Shown: positions 7,689-13,978 of the stretch, one piece after another
Layout: every line of letters starts with the position of its first letter
How positions within the stretch are numbered: the stretch's first letter is position 1
Assembly (NCBI GenBank): GCA_024276815.1
Contig: JAJRWM010000171.1
Location: forward strand, 1 to 27,017
Reading direction: 5' to 3'
DNA from: a bacterium
GTDB lineage: Bacteria; JACRDZ01; JAJRWM01
DNA length: 27,017 bases
Position numbers and translations under genes: made by a program
Notes under the pieces: model-generated
What the model was told of the DNA's origin: nothing
Databases searched by the model: none
What the model saw: the letters and a program-made list of their open reading frames with translations, nothing else

Positions 7689-8753
7689 ATGGATGAGTGC
7701 TTGATTCCAAAATCGGCTGTATTCGAAGGTAATCTTAACGCGGAGGGAAAAGTCATCATCAACGGCCGTTTTGTCGGGGGTAAAGTGACTGTCAACGGGC
7801 AGGTCTATGTGGGTACGGAAGCCCTGGTGACCGGCGAGATCGAAGCGAACGAGGTAATTGTCGGCGGTCGTTTCGAGGGTAACGTGATCGCTCTCGACCG
7901 GCTGGAAATTGAATCGGCGGGCAAGCTCTTTGGCGAGATCCAGGCCAAGAGACTGTTAATTAATGATGGAGCGGAGTTCGAGGGGACTTGCCGCATGACT
8001 GGCGGGGAAGCAAAGCCCGCCGCCCAGAAAACAAGCGCTCAGCCGGTGACAAAACAACCGCCGGCGTCTGAACCAGTGGCTGAATCGAAAAGAATTACCG
8101 TGACGATTGACGGACCGGCCGGGGCCGGCAAGACCACGATCGCCCGGCGTCTGGCCAGCGAACTCAACTATACCTATCTGGATACCGGCGCCATGTATCG
8201 GGCTTTGACCTGGAAGGCTCTCAAGAACAAGCTGGACCTCAAGGATGAGAACGCTCTGGTTGAGATGGCCGCCGGCACGGAGCTTAAAATAATCTCCCAA
8301 AAGGACTACACCCAGGTGCTGGTGGACGGCCGGGATGTCTCGGAGGAGATCCGCAAGCCTTATGTTTCCAGAGGGACCTCGGCTATCGCCGATGTTAAGG
8401 GGGTCAGGGAGATTATGGTGTGGTTGCAGAGAAAATCAGCCAACGGCCGGGGCGTTGTTCTCGAGGGACGTGATACCGGCACGGTTGTTTTCCCGGACGC
8501 GGAAAAGAAATTTTACCTGGACGCCTCACTGGAGGAGCGGGCTTTACGCCGGGCCAACGAACTGGAGAAGAAAGGCGTCAACCTTGATCTCGACCAGGTT
8601 ATGGATGATATCAGGAAACGGGATGAAAGAGACCGCTCCCGTCCTTACGGGGCCTTGAAAAAGGCGGAGGGCGCTATTATCATTGATACCACCAAGATGA
8701 ACATTGACGATGTCACCAAAGTCGCCTTGAGACATATTGGCCTGAATAATTAG
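7689..8753 (+). CDS. cmk: Bactofilin-cytidylate kinase fusion protein
   Basis: One uninterrupted frame encodes two proteins that are normally separate. Residues about 6-103 are a bactofilin (polymer-forming cytoskeletal) beta-helix domain with repeating hydrophobic/glycine rungs such as GKVIINGRF, ANEVIVGGRFEGNV and GAEFEGTCRM. Residues 104-135 are a linker rich in Ala, Pro, Gln and Lys. Residues 136-354 are a complete cytidylate kinase, which converts CMP/dCMP to CDP/dCDP. It has the P-loop GPAGAGKT (142-149), LDTGAMYRA, EGRDTGTVVFPDA and the RDERDRSR lid region. I chose ATG 7689 because GGAGGAG (7673-7679) is 9 bases upstream. ATG 7653, with GGAG 12 bases upstream, would add 12 residues. 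Gene order uvrC-cmk-plsC-ispH matches the usual cmk neighbourhood. The kinase domain looks intact, so essential activity is expected. Polymerisation of the fusion is an inference. Confidence 0.92.
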   Translation: MDECLIPKSAVFEGNLNAEGKVIINGRFVGGKVTVNGQVYVGTEALVTGEIEANEVIVGGRFEGNVIALDRLEIESAGKLFGEIQAKRLLINDGAEFEGTCRMTGGEAKPAAQKTSAQPVTKQPPASEPVAESKRITVTIDGPAGAGKTTIARRLASELNYTYLDTGAMYRALTWKALKNKLDLKDENALVEMAAGTELKIISQKDYTQVLVDGRDVSEEIRKPYVSRGTSAIADVKGVREIMVWLQRKSANGRGVVLEGRDTGTVVFPDAEKKFYLDASLEERALRRANELEKKGVNLDLDQVMDDIRKRDERDRSRPYGALKKAEGAIIIDTTKMNIDDVTKVALRHIGLNN

Positions 8754-8764
8754 CCAAGGCCTTT

Positions 8765-9385
8765 ATGTTGATCCGTCTGATTAGATTTGTTCTCCATGTG
8801 TTTTGCAGACTGTGGTTTCGTATCCAGGCGGTTGATCTGGAAAACGTGCCTGTGAATGGTCCGTTGCTGATTGTCAGTAACCATGCCAGCAATCTGGACC
8901 CGGTACTGCTGTCGGTTCTTTTATACCTGAGAAGACCGGTGCATTATCTGGCCAAGCAGGAGCTGTTTAACCGGTTTACCACTCCTTTTCTGAAATATTT
9001 CCTGACTCATCCGGTGAAACGGGGGCGTCTGGACCGCAAAGCGATTAGGACGGTCATGACGCTTTTGGGGGAACAGAACGCCGTGGTTGTGTTTCCTGAG
9101 GGAACTCGTACTCACGACGGTAATTTGCGGCCTGGGAAAGCCGGGGTGGGATTTTTGATTTACCAGGCGAAAGTTCCGGTTTTGCCGGTTTATATTGATA
9201 ATTCGTTCCGGGCCCTTGGCCGAGGTAAAATAATTCCCCGTTTCTGTAAGGTGAAAGTTGTTTTTGGCCAGCCTCAAAGCTGGCCTGAGCTGTGGCGGGA
9301 ACCGTCAGGCAAGGAAATTTATCAGAAGCTTAGCGAGCGCAGTATGGAGGAGATCCGGAAATTAAAGAGAGCGATGAGCGTTTAA
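8765..9385 (+). CDS. plsC: 1-acyl-sn-glycerol-3-phosphate acyltransferase
   Basis: A PlsC-type acyltransferase of 206 residues that places the second acyl chain on lysophosphatidic acid to make phosphatidic acid for membrane lipids. The catalytic HX4D motif is NHASNLD (residues 39-45) and the glycerol-phosphate-binding motif is FPEGTR (110-115). An N-terminal hydrophobic stretch (LIRLIRFVLHVFCRLWF) fits monotopic inner-membrane attachment. It starts 11 bases after the cmk fusion. Its 3' end overlaps the apparent start of ispH by 25 bases. The final codons, GCG ATG AGC GTT TAA, lie exactly where a single extra T would fuse PlsC in frame to IspH. The boundary should therefore be checked. Confidence 0.92.
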   Translation: MLIRLIRFVLHVFCRLWFRIQAVDLENVPVNGPLLIVSNHASNLDPVLLSVLLYLRRPVHYLAKQELFNRFTTPFLKYFLTHPVKRGRLDRKAIRTVMTLLGEQNAVVVFPEGTRTHDGNLRPGKAGVGFLIYQAKVPVLPVYIDNSFRALGRGKIIPRFCKVKVVFGQPQSWPELWREPSGKEIYQKLSERSMEEIRKLKRAMSV

Positions 9386-10236
9386 ACATCATCAGCGCGG
9401 ATTACGCCGGTTTCTGCTTTGGGGTAAAGAGGGCGATCCAACTGGCGACCCAGACTGTCGAAAAAACCGCCCAGGGCGTAGTCTACAGCATCGGGCCGTT
9501 AATCCACAATCCTCAGGAAGTCGTCAGGCTGTCGCATAAAGGGGTGCGGATCATCGAGTCGCCCGATGAAGTCAAAGAGGGAACCGTGATTATCCGTTCC
9601 CACGGGATTGCCCCGGCCTTCATGGATAAACTGGTGGCTAAGGGGCTGAAAATTGTCGACGCGACCTGTCCTTTTGTTAAAAATGCCCGTAACATTGCCT
9701 TGATGCTGGAGGAGAAGGGGTTTGTCCTGGTGATTATTGGCGAGCCTAATCACCCGGAGATTTGCAGCCTGGTAGATTCCTTGAAAGGCAAAAGCTGGGT
9801 TATCAATCATCTCAATGAAATTGAGTCGATTCCCAAGCAGGAAAAGATCGGCGTTATCGCCCAGACCACCCAGTATTTATCCCGTTTCCGCGACGCGATC
9901 GACCATCTGTTGCCCCGGGCGCGGGAACTGGCTGTTTACAACACTATCTGCGACGCGACCACCAGGCGCCAGGACGCGACCCGTAATTTAGCCGCCAATG
10001 TCGATTTGATGTTTGTGGTGGGTGGCAAGAACAGCGCTAACACGGCTCGTCTATATGAGATAAGTCAGGAATGCGGCGTCGAGTCATATTTTATCGAGAC
10101 GGCCGAAGAGATCAGGACGGAATGGCTCAAGAACAAGAAGAACATCGGGATAACCGCCGGCGCTTCGACTCCTGACTGGATTATTGATCTGGTCTACCGA
10201 AGAATACAGGAACTTTCCGATAAATTAATTCTCTGA
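9361..10236 (+). CDS. ispH: 4-hydroxy-3-methylbut-2-enyl diphosphate reductase, apparent AUU start
   Basis: IspH is the [4Fe-4S] enzyme that makes IPP and DMAPP in the last step of the MEP isoprenoid pathway. The three cluster cysteines are in GFCFGV (Cys19), DATCPF (Cys103) and NTICDATTRRQ (Cys197), and the substrate His residues are in LIHN and EPNHPE. The conserved N-terminus begins at about 9391, yet no ATG, GTG or TTG exists in frame between the stop at 9331 and GTG 9544. Starting at 9544 would delete the first iron ligand. ATT at 9361 has the strong site GGAGGAG (9346-9352) 8 bases upstream and gives 291 residues, a normal length. Alternatives are a PlsC-IspH fusion by frameshift or a one-base sequence error at 9381-9385. 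Confidence 0.85.
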   Translation: MKESDERLNIISADYAGFCFGVKRAIQLATQTVEKTAQGVVYSIGPLIHNPQEVVRLSHKGVRIIESPDEVKEGTVIIRSHGIAPAFMDKLVAKGLKIVDATCPFVKNARNIALMLEEKGFVLVIIGEPNHPEICSLVDSLKGKSWVINHLNEIESIPKQEKIGVIAQTTQYLSRFRDAIDHLLPRARELAVYNTICDATTRRQDATRNLAANVDLMFVVGGKNSANTARLYEISQECGVESYFIETAEEIRTEWLKNKKNIGITAGASTPDWIIDLVYRRIQELSDKLIL

Positions 10237-10268
10237 AAAAACTTCAAACATCCTGATCGCAAGTCCTT

Positions 10269-10459
10269 TCGCAAAACTAAAGCGTTTTACGACCAATCAC
10301 ACTGTCTGTCATACCCGCGAAAGCCGGTATCCAGTCCTGGATTCCCGCGTTCGCGGGAATGACCAAGGCTGAAAAGCACTGTACATTTGATCGTAATTTG
10401 CTTTAGAAAACACTATTAGTTTTAATATTTCAATAGATTAATCAAAGAAGCGAATAGCC
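10269..10459 (+). repeat. Dispersed palindromic repeat family 1, copy 2
   Basis: Second copy of the 3597-3757 unit, same orientation, 191 bases. The outer arms are conserved, but the core (10307-10363) is about 30 bases longer and forms a near-perfect palindrome of about 54 bases. Its left arm begins TCATACCCGCG, its right arm ends CGCGGGAATGA, and 22 of 26 arm positions are complementary. Inside the right arm, TTGCTT (10398-10403) and TTTAAT (10421-10426), 17 bases apart, could act as a promoter reading toward rpsA. The unit ends 74 bases before the rpsA start. Confidence 0.85.
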
Positions 10460-10474
10460 CTGCTAAAAAAGAGC

Positions 10475-10503
10475 TTTACATAAAACAATTCGTAAGATAA
10501 AAT
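10475..10503 (+). promoter_or_regulatory. Predicted sigma70 promoter of rpsA
   Basis: TTTACA (10475-10480) and TAAAAT (10498-10503) are spaced by 17 bases, giving a start near 10510 and a short leader before the GTG at 10534. It begins 15 bases after the right end of repeat copy 2. Confidence 0.6.
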
Positions 10504-10533
10504 TACACTTCTAAAAAAATAGGGAGTTAAGGT

Positions 10534-11091
10534 GTGGAAACGGAAACTGGGAATGAATTGAGCGGAAAAGAAATCGTTACGGATGAAGAACCTTCAATGG
10601 AAGAGCTCCTGGCTGATTTTGAAAAACTAAGTGAAGGGCAGATCGTTAGCGGTCAGGTTATCAGGGTTGGCTCTGATGAAGTTGTTCTTGATATAGGTTA
10701 CAAGTCGGAGGGTGTAGTCTCCTTGAGGGAGTTTGAGGGCCTGGGCGGCAATCTGAATGTCAAGGTTGGCGACGAGGTTGATGTCATGATCAAGAAGATC
10801 AACGGTCCCGATGGTCTGGTGGTGTTGTCCAAAAGAAAGGCTGACCAGAATCGCGGCTGGGCGCGTTTAAAGGACGCCGCTCAGGAGGACCAGGTGGTCC
10901 GGGGTAAGATTGCCCGGGAAGTCAAAGGCGGCTATCTGGTTGATCTGGATGGGGCCGGCGCTTTTTTGCCGTCTTCCCAGGTATCGGTGGTTCGCCGGCC
11001 TAAAAACGCGCAGATGATCGGCGAGGTGAGGGATTTTAAAATTATCAAGCTGGACAAAAGAGACATTGTTGTTTCGCATCGTGTGCTTTAA
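10534..11091 (+). CDS. rpsA: Ribosomal protein S1, N-terminal part (interrupted)
   Basis: S1 binds mRNA and helps load it on the 30S subunit. This 185-residue piece holds the first two S1/OB domains, about residues 35-101 and 118-183, which anchor S1 to the ribosome. It ends at TAA 11089-11091, directly after DIVVSHRVL. In S1 proteins this position is followed by a Leu/Glu-rich linker (SRRVLLEEEREK type). The downstream bases continue in the same frame as EVEREKMRKD, so the stop replaces what is probably a leucine codon; TTA to TAA is a single change. The start is GTG 10534 with AGGGAG 7 bases upstream. It is either a sequence error, a true nonsense or split gene, or stop readthrough. Confidence 0.85.
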   Translation: METETGNELSGKEIVTDEEPSMEELLADFEKLSEGQIVSGQVIRVGSDEVVLDIGYKSEGVVSLREFEGLGGNLNVKVGDEVDVMIKKINGPDGLVVLSKRKADQNRGWARLKDAAQEDQVVRGKIAREVKGGYLVDLDGAGAFLPSSQVSVVRRPKNAQMIGEVRDFKIIKLDKRDIVVSHRVL

Positions 11092-11109
11092 GAAGTTGAG
11101 CGTGAGAAA

Positions 11110-12279
11110 ATGCGGAAGGATTTGCTTGATTCTCTCGAGGTAGGCCAGTTGGTTGAAGGTAGCGTAAAGAGCCTGACCACTTTTGGCGCTTTTATCGATT
11201 TAGGCGGGATCGACGGTCTTTTGCATATCAAGGATATGAGCTGGGGGCGGATTAAGCATCCTTCAGAAAAAGTAAAGATAGGGGAGGTCGTTAAGGCCAA
11301 GGTTGTCAATTTTGATCCTGAGAACGGTCGGATTTCCCTGAGCCTGAAAATGTTGCAGCCTGATCCCTGGGAAAAAGTTTCTTTCCGCTATCCGGTGGGT
11401 GAAAAAGTCAAGGGCAAGGTGGTAAGCCTCACGAAATACGGCGCTTTTGTGGAGTTGGAAGAAGGCGTTGAGGGATTGATTCATGTCAGCGAGATGTCTT
11501 GGACGAAGAGAATTAACCGTCCCGCTGATATCTTGAAGACCAACCAGGAAGTGGAAGCGGTGATTCTGGATGTCAAGCAGGTTGAGCGCAAAATATCTTT
11601 GGGATTGAAGCAAATCACGGCTGATCCCTGGCAGGAGTTGGCCAAGCGCGTTCAGGTTGGCTCGAAGATCAGGGGGCGGGTTTGTAACCTGACCAATTTC
11701 GGGGCTTTTGTGGAAATTGAGCCGGGTATTGACGGGCTGATTCATGTCAATGATTTATCCTGGGATGAAAAATCCAAAAATCCTTCGGATATCCTTCAGG
11801 TTAACGATGAAGTTGAGGCCGTTGTAATCAGCTTCGACGCCGAGAAAAGAAAAATAGCCTTGGGACTGAAGCAGTTGAGCGACGATCCCTGGAAGCAGTT
11901 GCAGCGGAAATATTCGGTTGGGAAAACCATTCCGGTCAAGGTTGTCAGTATTGTGGATTTCGGTGTTTTTGTGGAGATTGAGCCTGATGTCGAGGGCTTT
12001 GTGCATATTTCCCAACTGGATGTCAAGAAAGTCAACGATCCCCGGGAGGTTGTCAAGGAAGGCGATGAATTGACCGCTTCGGTAATCAAGTTTGATCTGA
12101 AAAACCACAAGATCAACCTCAGCGTCAGGGATTATCAGTCGCGTCAGGAGAAAAAGGATATCAGTAAATATCTCAAGGATAACAGCGGGTTTTTCTCGCT
12201 CCTTGGCGAGGCCACCGATAACGCCTTGCAGAATCACTCTCTGGTAGTGAACGGTGAGCGGAAAAAGAACGAGGAGTAG
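11110..12279 (+). CDS. rpsA: Ribosomal protein S1, C-terminal part (interrupted)
   Basis: In-frame continuation of the upstream S1 segment. It carries four more S1 domains, each with the FGAF/YGAF/FGVF core: VEGSVKSLTTFGAFIDLGG, VKGKVVSLTKYGAFVELE, IRGRVCNLTNFGAFVEIE and VKVVSIVDFGVFVEIE. With the two upstream domains this makes a full six-domain S1. The frame actually reads on from 11092; ATG 11110 is the first possible start after the TAA. It has only weak GAG-rich sequence in front, so independent translation would depend on reinitiation from the upstream ORF 18 bases away. The last three or four domains are the mRNA-binding part in the family. The sequence after about residue 360 is low in conservation. 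Confidence 0.88.
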   Translation: MRKDLLDSLEVGQLVEGSVKSLTTFGAFIDLGGIDGLLHIKDMSWGRIKHPSEKVKIGEVVKAKVVNFDPENGRISLSLKMLQPDPWEKVSFRYPVGEKVKGKVVSLTKYGAFVELEEGVEGLIHVSEMSWTKRINRPADILKTNQEVEAVILDVKQVERKISLGLKQITADPWQELAKRVQVGSKIRGRVCNLTNFGAFVEIEPGIDGLIHVNDLSWDEKSKNPSDILQVNDEVEAVVISFDAEKRKIALGLKQLSDDPWKQLQRKYSVGKTIPVKVVSIVDFGVFVEIEPDVEGFVHISQLDVKKVNDPREVVKEGDELTASVIKFDLKNHKINLSVRDYQSRQEKKDISKYLKDNSGFFSLLGEATDNALQNHSLVVNGERKKNEE

Positions 12280-12305
12280 CGGGCAGTTTTCTTAAAGGAT
12301 TTGTT

Positions 12306-12548
12306 TTGGTGGTAGATATGGGTAGAAAGTTGCAATTGATATCCATCTTGCTTTTTGTTCCCGGTTTTTGTCTGATGAGCGCGGGGATTCTTCTAAGTTT
12401 GTCCGGTTTTTACCTGGTTTCGGAAAAATACGTAAAAATGGCCTCTGAGGTATTCGTCCTGGGGGCGCTGGCAAGCGTGTCCGGGTTTACTCTGTTGTTA
12501 TTGATCTCTTTAATGATCTACTTTAACGGTGACTGGGCTTCCCGGTAA
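12306..12548 (+). CDS. Small two-helix membrane protein
   Basis: An 80-residue protein I do not recognise. Two strongly hydrophobic segments are visible, about residues 10-36 (ISILLFVPGFCLMSAGILLS onward) and 48-72 (VFVLGALASVSGFTLLLLIS onward). They are separated by a short polar stretch with two lysines (SEKYVKMASE). This predicts an inner-membrane hairpin. The start is TTG 12306, with AAAGGA (12294-12299) 6 bases upstream; GTG 12309 and ATG 12318 are alternatives. It lies 26 bases after rpsA and is probably on the same transcript. It shows no enzyme motif. Confidence 0.65.
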   Translation: MVVDMGRKLQLISILLFVPGFCLMSAGILLSLSGFYLVSEKYVKMASEVFVLGALASVSGFTLLLLISLMIYFNGDWASR

Positions 12549-12630
12549 GCGGAGGGCGTCGGCGTTTGGGAGCGGCTGGTTTTCGTGAAAAAGGATGTGG
12601 AGCTGTTCATCTCCGCTGCCAAGTTTCTGC

Positions 12631-12659
12631 TTGACAAATGGTTGTTAACGTGTTAGTTT
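12631..12659 (+). promoter_or_regulatory. Possible promoter of tRNA-Val and the infC operon
   Basis: A perfect TTGACA at 12631-12636 is followed after 17 bases by TAGTTT (12654-12659), a weak -10 match. The predicted start near 12666 falls 8 bases before the mature tRNA. No terminator is seen between the tRNA and infC, so this may also feed the ribosomal-protein operon. Confidence 0.45.
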
Positions 12660-12673
12660 TCTCTGGTCGCGAG

Positions 12674-12750
12674 GGGCGATTAGCTCAGTTGGTTAGAGTA
12701 CTTGCTTGACATGCAAGGGGTCACTGGTTCAAGTCCAGTATCGCCCACCA
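12674..12750 (+). tRNA. tRNA-Val (anticodon GAC)
   Basis: A complete 77-base cloverleaf. The acceptor arms GGGCGAT and ATCGCCC pair over 7 bases. The D stem is GCTC/GAGT. The anticodon stem CTTGC/GCAAG closes the loop TTGACAT, giving anticodon GAC (valine, GUC codons). The T arm ACTGG-TTCAAGT-CCAGT is perfect and CCA is encoded in the DNA. It ends 50 bases before infC and probably shares its transcript. Confidence 0.97.
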
Positions 12751-12800
12751 TATATAGTTAGTTAAATAAGTTATTAAACTTTGAGGAGGGTTTTAAGCCA

Positions 12801-13403
12801 ATTAGTAAAAATGGAATAAGGGTCAATGAGCAGGTAAGGGCGAGTGAAGTTCGTCTGATTCATCCTGATGGCGCGCAGGCTGGCATTGTCAGCCGGGAAG
12901 AAGCGTTGAGGGAGGCCATGAGTCAGGGGCTGGACCTGGTTGAGGTTTCATCGAATACCCAGCCGGTTGTCTGCCGTATCATGGATTTCGGCCGGTATAA
13001 GTACGAACAGAGCAAGCGCGCTCGGGAAGCCAAAAAACACCAGAAAATAATTATTGTTAAGGAAATTAAGCTTCGTCCCAAGATTGGCGAGCATGATTAC
13101 CAGGTCAAGCTGAGTAAGATTCTTCATTTTCTGGAAAATCCTGATAATAAAGTCAAGGTTACTCTTATGTTCCGTGGCCGTGAGATGGCTCACGTCGATA
13201 TTGGCCGAGAACTCCTGAATCGGGTAGTTGGTGATTTAACCGAAGTGAGCGTTGTTGAAAGCAGGCCCAAGCTTGAGGGGCGTAATATGTCGATGATGCT
13301 GGCTCCGGTTCCGATAGTCAAAAGCAGAGATAAAAAGAAGAAGAAGGAAGAAGAGACTAATGCCGAAAATAAAAACAAAGCGAGCGGCGGCCAAAAGGTT
13401 TAG
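12801..13403 (+). CDS. infC: Translation initiation factor IF-3, AUU start
   Basis: IF-3 binds the 30S subunit, prevents premature 50S joining and rejects non-standard start codons. The frame reads [20 protein letters not shown], then [20 protein letters not shown], the classic N-domain. The linker ([16 protein letters not shown]) and the C-domain ([31 protein letters not shown]) follow. No ATG, GTG or TTG precedes the conserved N-terminus in frame. ATT at 12801, 10 bases after GGAGGG (12785-12790), matches the well-known AUU start of infC in E. coli and B. subtilis, which lets IF-3 repress its own synthesis. The protein has 200 residues with a lysine/glutamate-rich tail. That tail is overlapped for 44 bases by rpmI. 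Confidence 0.95.
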   Translation: MSKNGIRVNEQVRASEVRLIHPDGAQAGIVSREEALREAMSQGLDLVEVSSNTQPVVCRIMDFGRYKYEQSKRAREAKKHQKIIIVKEIKLRPKIGEHDYQVKLSKILHFLENPDNKVKVTLMFRGREMAHVDIGRELLNRVVGDLTEVSVVESRPKLEGRNMSMMLAPVPIVKSRDKKKKKEEETNAENKNKASGGQKV

Positions 13404-13556
13404 GGTCACCAAAACGGGCAAGGTTGTCCGTCGTCATGCTTTTACGAGTCACATTTTGACCAAGAAGAGTCAAAAAGAAAACGCAATCTCAGGCAGAGCG
13501 CTCTGGTCGCCAAGGGCGAGGTCAGAAGTGTCAAGCGCATGTTGGGGATGGGTTAG
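13360..13556 (+). CDS. rpmI: Ribosomal protein L35 (frameshifted)
   Basis: L35 is a small 50S protein. [20 protein letters not shown] and the following [16 protein letters not shown] are textbook L35. After the A5-G-A4 run at about 13471-13480 the current frame turns into unrelated sequence ([10 protein letters not shown]). The next frame instead gives [27 protein letters not shown] and stops at TAG 13554-13556. One base is missing in the purine run; restoring it gives 65 residues, exactly the family length. This is a sequencing error, a real mutation, or transcriptional slippage or -1 frameshifting. The unshifted frame would end at 13602 with a non-native tail. The gene starts inside infC, a sign of translational coupling. 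Confidence 0.88.
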
Positions 13557-13609
13557 GTCTAAAAAAACTAAAGTCAAACAGGTAGTAATTACCAGGAGGT
13601 AGTAATAGA

Positions 13610-13969
13610 ATGCCAAGAGCTACAGGGGCTTCAGTCGTAAAACGCCGTCGGCGCAAAAAAGTGTTAAAAGCCACCAAGGGTTTCTGGGGTGGCAAGAGCC
13701 GGCAGTACCGGCGGGCCAAAGAGGCTATGCTGAGAGCGGGCGCGTACGCCTATCGTGACCGCAAGGTGCGTAAAAGGGATTTCCGCAGTCTTTGGATTGT
13801 CAGGATTAACGCGGCTTGCCGTCAGAATGACATATCATACAGCCGGTTTATTGACGGGTTGACCAAGGCCGGCGTTTTGCTCAACCGGAAAGTACTCGCT
13901 CAAATCGCCGTCCACTTCCCACAGGATTTTATTCAGCTTACGGAAGTTGCCCGACAATCACTAAATTAA
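13610..13969 (+). CDS. rplT: Ribosomal protein L20
   Basis: L20 is needed for early 50S assembly and in several bacteria represses the infC-rpmI-rplT operon. The 119-residue length is standard. The basic N-terminal extension (KRRRRKKVLKATKGFWGGKS) and the globular part (RDFRSLWIVRINAACRQNDI, then SRFIDGLTKAGVLLNRKVLA) are conserved. AGGAGG (13594-13599) lies 10 bases before the ATG. The nonamer GGTAGTAAT occurs twice around this ribosome binding site (13581-13589 and 13598-13606). The gene completes the universal infC-rpmI-rplT cluster. Confidence 0.97.
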   Translation: MPRATGASVVKRRRRKKVLKATKGFWGGKSRQYRRAKEAMLRAGAYAYRDRKVRKRDFRSLWIVRINAACRQNDISYSRFIDGLTKAGVLLNRKVLAQIAVHFPQDFIQLTEVARQSLN

Positions 13970-13978
13970 CTATTTCTG

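Noticed and set aside
9544-10236. ispH starting at GTG 9544
   Set aside because: It would remove the first iron-cluster cysteine and about 60 conserved residues that are present upstream in frame.
11089-11091. TAA reassigned to an amino acid in this organism
   Set aside because: Other genes in the window end properly at TAA, with normal family lengths.
12906-13403. infC starting at TTG 12906
   Set aside because: It would delete the conserved IF-3 N-terminus ([13 protein letters not shown]) that reads in frame from ATT 12801.
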